Positions 25,043 through 37,600 of a stretch of DNA of 64,000 nt are shown here, in pieces. Below the pieces are notes generated by a model. The model was not told the origin of the DNA. It searched no databases and was given only the letters and a program-made list of their open reading frames with translations. Numbering within the stretch: the stretch's first letter is position 1; each line of letters opens with the position of its first letter. The position numbers were made by a program, and so were the translations under genes. The stretch comes from Tiliqua scincoides (Eukaryota > Chordata > Lepidosauria > Squamata > Scincidae): positions 271,145,054 through 271,209,053 of the forward strand of contig NC_089822.1 of the NCBI RefSeq assembly GCF_035046505.1. The letters run 5' to 3'.

Positions 25043-26178
25043 TAAGAGAACATAAGAACATAAGAACAGCCCCACTGGATCAGGCCATAGGCCCATCTAG
25101 TCCAGCTTCCTGTATCTCACAGCGGCCCACCAAATGCCCCAGGGAGCACACCAGATCACAAGAGACCTCATCCTGGTGCTCTCCCCTACATCTGGCATTC
25201 TGACTTAACCCATTCCTAAAATCAGGAGGTTGCGCATACACATCATGGCTTGTACCCCATAATGGATTTTTCCTGCAGAAACTCGTCCAATCCCCTTTTA
25301 AAGGCGTCTAGGCTAGACGCCAGCACCACATCCTGTGGCAAGGAATTCCACAGACCGACCACGCGCTGAATAAAGAAATATTTTCTTTTGTCTGTCCTAA
25401 CCCGCCCAACACTCAATTTTAGTGGATGTCCCCTGGTTCTGGTATTATGTGAGAGTGTAAAGAGCATCTCCCTATCCACTCTGTCCATCCCCTGCATAAT
25501 TTTGTATGTCTCAATCATGTCCCCCCTCAAGCGTCTCTTTTCTAGGCTGAAGAGGCCCAAACGCCGTAGCCTTTCCTCATAAGGAAGGTGCCCCAGCCCC
25601 GTAATCATCTTAGTCGCTCTCTTTTGCACCTTTTCCATTTCCACTATGCCTTTTTTGAGATGCGGCGACCAGAACTGGACACAATACTCCAGGTGTGGCC
25701 TTACCATCGATTTGTACAACGGCATTATAATACTAACCGTTTTGTTCTCAATACCCTTCCTAATGATCCCAAGCATAGAATTGGCCTTCTTCACTGCCGC
25801 CGCACATTGGGTCGACACTTTCATCGACCTGTCCACCACCACCCCAAGATCTCTCTCCTGATCTGTCACAGACAGCTCAGAACCCATCAGCCTATATCTA
25901 AAGTTTTGATTTTTTGCCCCAATGCGCATGACTTTACACTTACTGACATTGAAGCGCATCTGCCATTTTGCTGCCCATTCTGCCAGTCTGGAGAGATCCT
26001 TCTGGAGCTCCTCACAATCACTTCTGGTCTTTACCACTCGGAAAAGTTTGGTGTCATCTGCAAACGTAGCCACTTCACTGCTCAACCCTGTCTCCAGGTC
26101 ATTTATGAAGAGGTTGAAAAGCACCGGTCCCAGGACAGATCCTTGGGGCACACCGCTTTTCACCTCTCTCCATTGTGA
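25043..26178 (-). mobile_element. CR1-clade LINE with a 306-codon open frame
   Basis: 5'-truncated, with a complete 3' end (TAAGAACATAAGAACAGCCC on the plus strand at 25,049). Minus-strand positions 26,163-25,243 are open without a stop and include the FADDTKLF catalytic motif through to the end of ORF2. It is one of the youngest-looking LINEs in the window but lacks endonuclease and the first half of the polymerase. Confidence 0.92.
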
Positions 26179-26179
26179 T

Positions 26180-26719
26180 TAAATGGATTAAATTTAATCC
26201 ATTTAAATTTAGAAGAAATGGAGAAGAAATGGAGAAGAAATGGATTAAATATTTAAGGAGTTTGAGCATGCAGTAGCTGGAAAAAAAGAAAGAAAGATTT
26301 TGGACTTATTTAAGACTAAAATAAGCACTTAAAAGGACTGCAGTTTTTTCCTGATATATGTGGAATTTTACAAAGAAATTCCAGATTATGAAAAGTGGAT
26401 TTGTAAAATCAGAGACATCTGGTGACACAAGAGAAGAAATGTAGAAGAAATAATACCAGTCAAAGTAACAAGGTCTGTATCGTGGAAGAATTTACAAATG
26501 CATTTACTTTGCAAGCCTTAATGAAATTTGAGGAGAGATTTGAAAGACAGGTGGAAGCAGAGATTGAAGGATTGCTCCAAAAGCTTCAAATTAGCACTGC
26601 TGAGTTGGAAGATCTGGAAAAGGAGACGGAAACTCATGAAACAGGAACTACGCGGAACAGAGAATGGTGGCTGGCAGTGGGACGTTTGTGAGAGAATTGA
26701 GGAGGGGAATCAAGTTGGA
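26180..26719. other. A-rich stretch, possible old LINE ORF1 remnant
   Basis: Lysine/glutamate-rich open frame at 26,422-26,691 (MKFEERFERQVEAEIEGLL) has the look of a coiled coil as in LINE ORF1, but no family motif confirms it. GAAGAAATGGA is repeated three times at 26,213-26,242. Confidence 0.3.
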
Positions 26720-27012
26720 CTTGGCCTGCAGGTAGAGGACAAGAAGAAGACATACAGAACTAGAGTTTCACGTCTGTGAGGCAGCAGCAAAGGAAAGGCC
26801 GGTCTTGCTTTGTGTAAGGCCTTTGATAGGCCTTGAGCTATTGCAAGACCTTTGTTCATTCATGTAAGTTCCATCTCTAATAAATTCATTTATGTCAATG
26901 TATGTAAATTAATTCAAATTTGAAATGTAAACTATTTTTTATTCCCAGCCCCTGCCAGTGTCAGAGCGATGATGCGGCCCTCCTGCCAAAAGGTTTGCAC
27001 ACCCCTGGCTTA
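26720..27012 (-). mobile_element. hAT-like element, left part
   Basis: On the minus strand it begins CAGGGGTGTGCAAACCTTTT and continues with TTATTAGAGATGGAACTTAC and GCAAGGCCGGCCTTTCC, colinear with the element at 27,694-28,113. The right end was not found. Confidence 0.65.
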
Positions 27013-27693
27013 TGGACATGTGCAGGGCTGCCACGTGGTCATCATCCCCCACTTTTTTTAAAGCACTACAAGGTAGACCTGTCAGCCTCAGCAGAGGCTT
27101 CCTTTGGGAGGAAAGTTCTCCAGAAGGTACTGAAGGTCTGAGAGGGTGATCTAACTTCCTGCCCTGAGGGATACTGCTCTGGTAGGTCCCACAGGTGAGG
27201 AACGCCACCACCTCCACCAGGGAAAACAGGAATGTGCCTTTCCTGGGGTAAGTCTTGCTCCTGCTGGAGGCAGGGGACATTCCGCCCACCACGCTTCAGG
27301 GGATCGCTCCCTCTGCTGGACCAACAGGTGCCAGGTGTTGGTTAGGGTTTCCTGTGACCTATTTCCCTTGGTCAAGCCCCTCAGAGGTATTACACCTATT
27401 AATGTGCAAAGCAGTTTTCCAAACAGCACATAATTGTGACGCAACCAGTCTGGGTAGCGCGTATGAGGATCCTGTTACGGCTTATCAGGGTCCTTCTTCA
27501 AATGTGGTGCCCCTTCCTGGTGGGGTCGATGAGTGGGGCTCCGAGAGGAATTCTGCTTTGGCAGGAGAGACTCAGCTGCTGCTCCAGATCCTTTCTGCCC
27601 GACTTCCAGGCAAGGTCTGCCTGGCCTGCTGTCACCATGCCTCTTCCGCGTGAGTCAGAAAGCAGGAACACGTCTGAGCTGGAATGGAAGGAG
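27013..27693. other. No gene recognised
   Basis: Sequence between two hAT-like elements. I find no conserved frame, splice structure or repeat family. Confidence 0.4.
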
Positions 27694-28113
27694 GAGGGGT
27701 GAACATGCCAACCTTTTAGGCAGGAGGGGCACATCATCTCTCTGACGCTGTCGGGGATCAGGAACAAAGAAGTAATTTGCATTTAAAATTTGAATAAGTT
27801 TACATACATGAGTATATTAGAAATGGAACTTACATGAATAATGAAGAGATAGCTGCAGGCCTATAAAAGACGTTGCGCAAAGCAAGGCCGGCCTTTCCTT
27901 CGCTGCCATGAAGACGTGAAACAGCAAGCAGCGGAGGGAGTCTGAGAGGTCATACAGTCATCCCTCGTGCTGAGAGTAGTCACGTCGGGCCAGCATGGGC
28001 TCCAGCAAGTCTCCGGAGGGCCAGAGGCTCATTGGAGACTGAGGGCTCCCCACGGTCCAGATTGAGGGTCCGAGGGCCACAAATGGCCCCCGGGCAGAGG
28101 TTTGGGCACCCCT
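27694..28113 (+). mobile_element. hAT-like non-autonomous element, nearly whole
   Basis: Left end GAGGGGTGAACATGCCAACC (decayed form of CAGGGGTGTGCAAACC). Right end GAGGTTTGGGCACCCC. About 420 bp, no transposase. Shares internal sequence with 18,318-18,420 and 26,720-27,012. Confidence 0.65.
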
Positions 28114-28669
28114 TCAACCACCAGCTCCCTCTCCCACGAAGCCCAATTACCATCTACCACTAAGGTGCCCCCCATCCAGGTAAGGCTGCCTCTGCCCTAA
28201 GCCCCTTGTTTTTCCTGGGATAAGTTTCATCTGGATATTTAACCATCATTTTCTTTTTGTTTCCGTCCTTTACAATGGCAGGCTATTTTCTCTTATTTGA
28301 CACCACTGCTTTTAATTGCTCAATCAAGTACTTGAGTGGCCTGAGTAATTTCTTATTCCCCCTTTTACTCTTATGGTGGCAGTTTGTGGAGTGTGTGTCT
28401 TGTGCCCAAAGACTACAGGATTCGTAGACAAGGATCTCTGAGGGCACATCTGAAGGTGCAATGCAGGCGTCTCCAGAGCATGTATGTTGACACCCCCCAG
28501 TGCCACCTCATCTCTGCCACATACATCTGGCAAGGGAAGCCCCTCCTTGGATTTCAGGGAGGGGATCCAGAACATTGTTCCACCTTCCCCAACACTTGCA
28601 AGGGGACGTGTTCTGAATAATTCACTTCAGGGAAGAATAAATCTGGCTAATGCAACTCAGAGACGGTGG
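28114..28669. other. Region downstream of the class II beta gene, nothing recognised
   Basis: No gene or repeat family identified. It is past the beta-gene poly(A) signal on the minus strand. Confidence 0.4.
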
Positions 28670-28681
28670 GGAAGAAAGATC

Positions 28682-28687
28682 TTTATT
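28682..28687 (-). terminator. Candidate poly(A) signal of the class II beta gene
   Basis: AATAAA on the minus strand lies about 780 bp past the TAA stop and is the first good signal found there, giving a 3' UTR of about 0.8 kb. Confidence 0.55.
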
Positions 28688-29416
28688 GACACAAAGCAGC
28701 AGAAATTTCTGGAAGGATGGGCAAGTTGTTAATCACGACTCAGCGAAAAAGCCCCCTTGCTCTGCATGCGAAGGGCCCCAGTCTGGTCCTTAGAAACACC
28801 TCCAGGGAGGGCTCGGAAAGACCCCCAAGCCTGAAGCCACAGAGATGCTGCCAGTCCGCACACAGTCTCCTCTCAAAGATGAACCAGAGCGCCTGACCCA
28901 GTGCAAGGCTGCTGATGTGACCCAAGACAGAGCAGGAGGAATGCCAAGGTGTGGGCCCTAAGCCTCCTCTCAGCCCCTGACCCTCCTCCAACCGAACAGC
29001 AATTCCAATCAGCTCACAAGCAACCTAGAATGAGCTTCCAGTTCTAAAGCAAACGTGGTCCAGGCTGGTACTGGGTAAAAATAAGCAGACGTTCTCAGGT
29101 GTCCTCCTGGACTCCACAGGCCTGGAAGAGGCTCTGAGCAAGAGGCTCAAGTAGATACAAGTTGCACAGTGTGTAGATTGTGATTCCTGTTCTGCAGCTG
29201 GTGGTTTTGGCCAGCTGAGACAGGCAGATGCAACCAAAGCCTCAAGGGCCGTCCCTGACTCCCCTTCTCCCCCCTCCAAACCTCAAACCAGTGTGCAGAG
29301 TTGCGGGGAGCTTATTGCGGGGTGGGGGGAAACTGGTTGGCCACTGCTCTCCTCCTCCAGTCTTCTGGTGTCCCTCCCAAGTCTGCATCCGCCAAGCGAG
29401 GAAAGAGGAATCCTTT

Positions 29417-31670
29417 GCGAGACAAAAATGTTTCCCAGACGGGACCCCAATGAAGCCGAGTCTGTTTAACTGATGAGAGCTGCAGAGGGAGGAAAAACAT
29501 GATTAGGGAAAGCAGAGAAGGTCAAAGGGTCCTGCTGTCCCAGCTTAGGGGTCGACTGTTGGAGATGGTGCAAAAGAGCACAAGGAGGGTAAGTGGTGGG
29601 GACAGCCAGAAGCCCCCCCAGGACTGCTTCTCTCCATTAAAGCAGAGGTAGAGGAAGCAACAGCACCTCCTGCTGCCAGGTAGAGAAATGACTCCAGAAG
29701 GGACCAGAAGCGGGAAGTGGAAGGGGGTGGAACAGGGAGAGGAGAGAAGAAGGTTACCTGCAGGTGGAGGGATGGCAGTCCCTGAAAAGAGAGAAGGGAT
29801 CAATTGACTTGGGAGCCCCCAAGCTCAGCCCAGACTCTCTGCCCCCCCCCAGCTAATAGATCAAAATAACATAACTGGGATTGTTGTGTCTAAAATCAAA
29901 CAGACACGCATTGTTTGCTCCACAGGGAGGTTCAGTCCTGAAATCACAGTGCGTTCATTCTGGGGAGGGAAGTAAATATGAGGAATAAATACAGGGGGGC
30001 TTGGTGTCCGGGGGGGGTCCGTTCTCAGAACCAAGCTGATGCTGAATATCGTGGATAATCAAAGCCATTCTATTCGCCCCCTTGAGCCCTCCAAAGGGGA
30101 CCTGAGCTACAGAAGGAAAGAAAGCGAGAGGGCCTTCTGAAGCCCAGAGAGGCAGTGTGTGTCCACCAGCCGCCTCTGAAGGCTTCAGTAGGACCCGCAG
30201 AGGCGAAAACATCACTTCCATTTCTCAAGGTGGTTTGGAAACCTTGTGGTAGTTTCCATTACTGTTCCTGTGCTGATGGCATCTCAGTGAGCCTTTTAAA
30301 TACTGTAGATATCCTTCTACCACCTGCACACCAGGTTTCCTCCAACACCTAGACCAGTGTTTCTCAAGTGGTACTTGAGGTGGTGTCTGGTGCCACTAAC
30401 GGGACCCTTGGACACCTGCCAACCGGCAGCAAGACTAGGAACTGGACACAAGAAATGGCAGTAGGTGGTGCAGCTCAATGGGCAGAGCTCCAAAGCCTGC
30501 TTCTCTGCTCTCAAAAAGGCCTTCCTGTCCACCTTGAGCCTCTTACTGGTGTTGGTCATGTCATGTCTGGCCTCCCAACCCAGGAGGAACTGGAGATAAT
30601 GTCATCGCCAGTTACATCGCCAGGTGGGACTTCGAATAGGTGGATCGTGTGAAGTGATACGGCGGACAAATGTTGAGAAACACTGCCCTGGATAGAACCT
30701 CAGGCAAGGAGCACAGAAAGATGCTGGCTTGGCAAGGGGGAAATCAGCAGTGAGCTGTCCCTCTTCTTGCCTCAACTTCTGAGAAGGAGCACAGCAGTCT
30801 CCAGGTGCACCAGAAATGTCATTTCACGGACAGGAAGAGACATCAGGGAAATGGGAGGGCAGCTAGTCAGGAAATGGGAGGTCAGGCAGGGGGTCCATTT
30901 GGTGCCAGGAAAGACTATCAGCCCTGCTACATTTTCTTCCAAGCCTGGACTAGTTACGCCCCCCCTCACCCCCTCCCCACAATGTCTGGTCACCACTCCA
31001 GCCTGAGCCCCAGGGAGGGATGGAAACAGAGGACTCCAAAGATTCCAGCTGGAGAGAGGAGGAGGGGAGTCCCCACCAGGTCTGCCTCCTGCCCCAGCAG
31101 CACATACTCCCCCCCCCCCCCCAGCCACCATCACAGCCACCCTCACCTTTCTTCTTCTTCAGGTACAGAGCCAGTCCAGGCACCACAAAGACCAGGCCCA
31201 GCAGGAGCCCCACGACCCCCGTCCACATCTTGCTCCGGGCGGAGTCCGACTGCGGCTCTGCAGGAAGAGAAGGAGTCTCCACTCAAAGAGGGGGCAGGCC
31301 AGGAACCAGCCTCTCCACCCCCTCCCCTGCTCAGAGCGTCCTCCTCCCAGGGATGCCCCCTTGGGCCAGGGCCTGTCTCTGTGGGCTGAGGAAGAACGGC
31401 CAGGACACGTGATGTGCAGCTTCACTGCTCAGGTTTCTCACCCCACTGGATGCTGGTGGGGTCTGGGAGGCTGGCGTGCGCCACCCGACAGGTGTAGACG
31501 TCTCCATGTTCCGGCTGTGCCTCCAGCATCACCTGGATGGAGAAGGTCCAGTCCCCGTTCCGGATCAGCTCCGTGGACACCACTCTGCTCTCGTCCTCCT
31601 CCTGCCCGTTCCGCAGCCACCTGATGTCAATCTTGGCGGGGAAGAAGCTGGCTGCGGTGCAGACCAGCAG
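29417..31670. repeat. Segmental duplication, copy B (inside the intact class II beta gene)
   Basis: Partner of 11,453-13,673. This copy keeps intron 3 and a short GAAA tract, and continues into the full exon 3. Confidence 0.9.
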
Positions 31671-34600
31671 GGTGTGGTGGGAGGAGGGCTCTGAGTCCAT
31701 GGGGGTGATCTGCAGTTGGGGCTTCACTGGAGCAGAAGACAGGGAAGGCGGGAGGGGGTCAGAGCCCAGGGGGTTCAACTGGGGAGCAGAGATTAGGGTA
31801 AGGAGACTCGGAAGAGTGTGTAAAGCTTCTCTGATATGATATCAGCCTGGGGCCTGGGACATTTGGTGGGCCGCTGTGAGATACAGGAAGCTGGACTAGA
31901 TGGGCCTATGGCCTGATCCAGCGGGTCTGTTCTGATGTTCTTAAACTACAATTCCCAGGAGGCCTTGCAGGTCTCTTGTTATCTGTTGTGCTCCCTGGGG
32001 CTGTGAGATACAGGAAGCTGGACTAGATGGGCCTATGGCCTGATCCAGTGGGGCTGTTCTTATGTTCTTATATCCCTGCTTTCACACTGGGATTGAGAAG
32101 CTTCCTTTCTCTTTGGTTGAGTGGGGCCCAGTCCTGTCCAGCTTTCCAAAACTGAGGCAGCTGCAATCGGTAAGAGAACAAATGTTCCCTTATCTTGAAG
32201 AGGCCTCTGTGACTGCCCCCCCCCACCACTGTGGAATGCCATCGGATGTGGTGACAGCATCTGGATTAGATGCCCTTGAAAGGGGATTGGACAGATTTCT
32301 GGAAGAAAGTCCACCAGTGGTTACAAGCCGAGAAGGGTGTGTGCAACCTCCTGGTTTTACAAGTGGGCTGCCTCAGTGTGCCGGATGCAGGGGAGGGCAC
32401 CAGGATGCAGGTCTCTTGTTGAGGCATCTGGTGGGCCACTGCGAGATACAGGAAGCTGGTGGGCCCTGGGCCTGATCCTGCAGGGCTCCTCTTATGTTCT
32501 TGTGTCTTTGCCCCCCCCCAATGAAAAGACCCCCTTCCAAGGGACCTGAGTGCTGCACTGCCTCCCGGTTGGGACTTTGATCACTTTCTGCACTTCGGCA
32601 GAACCCCAGCAGCAGGGTGGGGGCTCTCCAGTGTTCTTCGCAGGTATGTCCTGGGTATGCGTCACACACCTGTCACAGGTATGGCTATGTGCCTCTGAGG
32701 CGCAAGTCATGGGTGTGCCTTCTCTGCAGGAGCTCCAGGGACTCCCCCGAAGCCTTGCTTACGGATCTGGAGAAGGTGGGCAGAGGGACCATGGCCAGAC
32801 TTCAAGGGATGAGCAGGCGCCCCCCACCCTCAGGAGGGCGCCCCCCCAGTTGTGGGTAGGAAGTCTCCATTCTGGAGAAGAGGGGAACGGGTCACACTAG
32901 GGATAGCCTCGGGGAAGGGGGGAGGGTGCGCCCCCTCAGGCTCGCCCATGCCCCGTGGCCTGCTCTGCAAGGGCAGCTGTTCTGGGGGGAGGGTCCGTGG
33001 GCGGGGCGGGGGGAGGACATGGCTCCTCCGGCCAGGGCGCGCCCCGCCCTCCGGCTGCCCAGGGAGGGAAGAGGGGCCCGCGCGCGTCTCCCAGACCCGC
33101 TCACGCTTCCTGGCGGCGGCGAAGGGCTCCCCGATCGCGTAGTTGTGCCGGCAGAACCTGTCCAGCTCGGCCCGCTTCCTCTCCAGCACCTCCGTCCGGC
33201 TGTTCCAGTCGCGGGCTATGGGCTCGCCCAGCGCGGTGACGGCCTGGAAGGTCCCTCGGCGGCTGTCGAAGCGCACGAGCTCCTGCCGGCCCCAGAAGAG
33301 CCTGTGCAGGAGGTAGGCGCCCGCGCCCGCCCCGCCGTCGGGGAAGCGGCACTCCTCCTTCAGCTGGTGCACGAAGTGCTCTGCGGGGGAGGGGCGGAGG
33401 CGGGCGGCGTCAGGGTCCAGTCCGGAGGCGCCCGCGCAGTGAAGGCTCTGCGGGCGCGGGAGGGCAGCGCAGAGCGGGTGCAGCATCCCGCACAGCCTCC
33501 GCCCGCCGCCCTCCAGGTGGACCCAACTGCACAGGCCCCAGCCAGGATTCCAGGGGGGGCAGAGGGGAGGCAGTGATGTCGGGTGTCGACATCCTCTTAA
33601 AAAGGGAGTGGTATCTAAGGCAAAGATAGATCAACTCCATCTTGGCAGAAGCACACGTCTGCCAAGGACACTGCTATGCCAGGTGCCAAGGCTCACTTAC
33701 GTTATTCTTCTCCGCTTTCAAAGGAAAAGACACATGTAGGTACAATAGTCTTTGCCTTAAAGTGTAACCAACAGATATGGGGACATGGTAGGTATTAGAA
33801 GTAAGTCTTAAAGAACCAAAATGCTTGGTTTTAGAAAAGCCTTCAGAAAACAGACAAAAAGAAGTCACATCCTTATCAGCTGGCCAGGTTTCTTGACAAA
33901 CTAGTATGGTGTCTGGCTAGCCAGCCGCAGACACCTGCAGGAGACGAATGTAGAGAAAAGAATACATTTAATTAGATGAACAAGAACATCCTTGAGAATC
34001 AGTCTTTGTTTGAATTGCAACTGAAATGGAGAAATGGATGTTTAGAGGGGGTTGTGCAGGGTTGCTTCAAGCAGTTTGCCTGGCATGTAATGTCTGAGTA
34101 ACTTGTCTGAAGGTAAATGGGAGAAGGATTTCTTAAAAAGAAAATGTGATGCCATGAAAGTTTGGCTTGTTATATGTCCTGGAGGGTGCAAGGGATGCAT
34201 GGCCCCCTCCCTGGATCCACCTCTGGAATAAATGCATCTCAGTATACAATGTAAAATTGAAGCAGACAGCATTTACCGTAGATGCTTGCCTATGAGTTGA
34301 AAAATTTCTGCCTGAAGACCTGTGTCAACTTATACCCGAGTCAATAAGTGAGTGAAGCTGGAGGTTCTGGGAAGCTTATGGGGAACTTAGCAGCTGTCTA
34401 GTGAAGTGGGGAGGTGGAACTGGACTGAGAAGCAGGACGCAGGAGGAGAATGTTTCCTAGTAATTGCAGTGTTCAGCTTCTTCTCCAAACAGGAAGAAAA
34501 GTGAAGGTACTTATGGGAATTGTGGTCGGTGTGAGGGCTGCTGCTGTGGAAGTGCGGCACTTACTCCTCACAAAGCCAGCAACTCCCACAAGTCCCTTCA

Positions 34601-37600
34601 TCTCCCTCCCAGTCTGGAGAAGAAGGTAAAATGCCTCCTTTTTTTCCTCTTTGCTGCTGCCTCAGAACATTCCTGGCAAGTCATTTGCAAAGGATGTCCC
34701 ACACCTCCAAGTTTAGGGGTCTGGTTTTTAAAACCCCAGGATGTGATCCTCATTTCCATCTGAAACAAAGTCCCAGGCTGCAATTCAGGCACCATTACTT
34801 AAGAATAACACCCTTGAACAGCAATGGGTCTGCTTCTGAGTAAATTGGGTTGCAACTCTATGTAGCTGCACTTGCCCACAGTCATTCTTTGTCACTTGTC
34901 TCTCTGCTGTGAATTGGATTGCACACTCCCAGTCACGTGTTTTGTTGTACATGTAGAGCCTCTGGCTTATCACACCCGGCACCTTCAAGAAGGATTTGAC
35001 TCGGGGTTGTCCTGGTATGTTGTTTACAGTGCACTTACTCTGATGGGGTTTACAAAAAGATTGTGAAGACTAGAATTTTAAAAGTGAAGGGATAAAATGT
35101 ATCTTAGGATCTTTTAGTCTATTTTGAATAAATTAGAGGCTGTACAGTTCTTAAGTAACAATGACTGGTAGGTTATTTTCCAGGATCTGGACTCAGGTAC
35201 AATTAAACTACAGTCAGACACCCCCCTAAGTTTAACTCCCGACTTATCCAAGAGCCATAGAAAATCCCATGATTTCAGGTTCAAACCCTGTCCTCCACTT
35301 ATCTGTGAGATCAACTTATGGGCAGGTGTCTGTGATGCTTTTATTGAAAGCCTTTCAATTGCTAATGCCGCATCCCTCCCTGGCCCTCAGAATTCCTTTT
35401 CCCTACCAACTTTTTTTCAAGAATGTGAGGGTGGGCAAACTGCTGGACAATGCCCACCCTGGCCCCTGTCTAGCTGCTGCCCTGTATCTCCTTGGGGAGA
35501 AGGAAGAGCTGCTCAGGGAATCCAGAGATTTCTGTGGCACTGAGATACTAGAAATGGCCTATCCCACTTCTCAGTGACAGAAAAGTCCTCCCAACAGAGC
35601 CTCTGAGAGGAATTTTATCAGGGGGGACAAAGTTTCTTTTGGGCTCCTTTGCAAAGGGGGAGGGGTGAAACAGAGCGGGGGAGGGTGGTGATGGGCAAGC
35701 AGAATGGGGGCAGGGAGGGATGAAACAGGGTGGGAGGAGGGTAGAGACAGCTGGAAAAGTCTTTGGAGCCCAGGTCTACCCACCCATGTGGCACAATAGC
35801 TAGGTACAGTAATACAAAAACCAAATGCACTCCTACGTCTCTTTAAAATCTTTTAAATATAGAAAATCATGCAGAAAATGAGCATCATCATATTCAGGCT
35901 CCCACTAGAATGGAAAATGTCCTGTGTGGACCAAAACTGGCTTCTGCAGCAACTACAACCTCACTGCTGTGTCCTTGAGCTCCTATACACTCCATGGTAA
36001 GCAGATCCACAAACCAGAGCTACCGTAGCAGGCTAGTTTCCTCCCTGATTTGACATTGTGTTAAGGAGTGTCATGTATGCATTCCTTAGCCCAGCATATA
36101 TGGCTTGCCAGTAGCTGCAGTAACATGCTTGTGGTAGTGTCCCCAGCATCCTGTGTGGGCAAGAAGTCTAAGGAAAATGTCATAAGAACATAAGAAGAGC
36201 CCAGCTGGATCAGGCTAAAGGCCCATCTAGTACAGCTTCCTGTATCTCACAGCGGCCCACCAAATGCCCCAGGGAGCACACAAGACATGACCTGCATCCT
36301 GGTGCCCTCCCCTGCATCTGGCAGGCAGCCTGCCTCAAAAACCAAGAGCTTGCACAGACCCACTATGACTTGTAACCTGTAATGAACTTCTCCTGCAGAA
36401 ATTTGTCCAATCCCCTCTTAAAGGCATCCAGGCAAGATGCCATCACTACTTCTTGTAGCAAAGAGTTCCACAAACCAACCACACGCTAGGTAAAGAAATA
36501 TTTCCTTTTGTATGTCCTAACATTCAATTTTAGTGGATGTCCCCTGGTTCTAGTGTTATGGGAGAGGGAAAAGAGCACCTCTCTATCCACTCTATCCATC
36601 CCCTGCAATCCCTCAACAGTGCTACTCCAGTCTGCACCAGCTATTTTGCCAGCACAGAGTTGAGAGGCCCTGCGTCAGGCTGCCCAGCCCAACATGGGTT
36701 GCTGGATCTGGCAGAGCCTGGAGCTCTGGCTGTGGAATCACCTGCAGATGCTGGTGGCGGCTTAACTACCAAAGTGGCGTTTGATAATGCCTAAAGAAGC
36801 CTAGGAAAAGGAGGAGGCTGTGGGGGGGATGGCATGGAGGCGCAGGAGGATTGTGCCAGGCTTGAAGCCAGGGAGCTTCTAATGGTGTCGACTCCTCCCC
36901 CCTTATCGACTTTATTCCCAATTTGGGGGCTTCTGAGCTATGGCTGCCCTTATTTGGGTGACGTAAAGAGAGGAAAGGGGCAGAGTGGTTTAAAAAGATC
37001 TTCTCTGCGCCACTGCTGCCAGATCCCTGCCTCCCACCTCCTCCCTGCCCCCAGACCCCCTACCTAAAATTCCTTCATTCCTCTCTTTCTCTCCCCCCCC
37101 CCACTGCCCACCCAGCACTGGCAGACTATGCTATTGCCACTGGTGAGTGTATACAGCTGCCAGTGACTGCAGTGGCAGCCTCATTGCGCCTGCTGGCGGT
37201 ATCAGTGAGTGGAACAATGTGGCATGATGTGTGCCAGGATACAGTCACTTTCACCTGCATCCTGGCACTTCCACTAGTGGAATGCCAGGAGAGGGCTGTA
37301 GGGCATGTGGCCCTTCCTCCTTGGAAACAAGTGCAGCTGGTGCATTAGCTGAAAGTGGGCAGTGGAGCTCCTGGACATCACCACCACCCGCCAGTCCAAA
37401 AACAGACCCCAGCCTGTGAGCCTAGATTCTCAAGGGGAGTCCTGCTGAAACCCTATGTGGGAAGGTTGTGGCTCTCTGAAATGCACCAGAAGCTCATTGG
37501 TCATTACCCCCCTTGGAGGTCTCGGCCGGCTAAAGGGGGAAGAGAAAGAACTGGCCATCTGACCCTTCCAATCAATATTTTTAAAAGCATGAATTCAACA

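Noticed and set aside
33577-33960. A possible retroviral LTR in beta intron 1.
   Set aside because: No paired terminal repeats, primer-binding site or coding remnants were found nearby.
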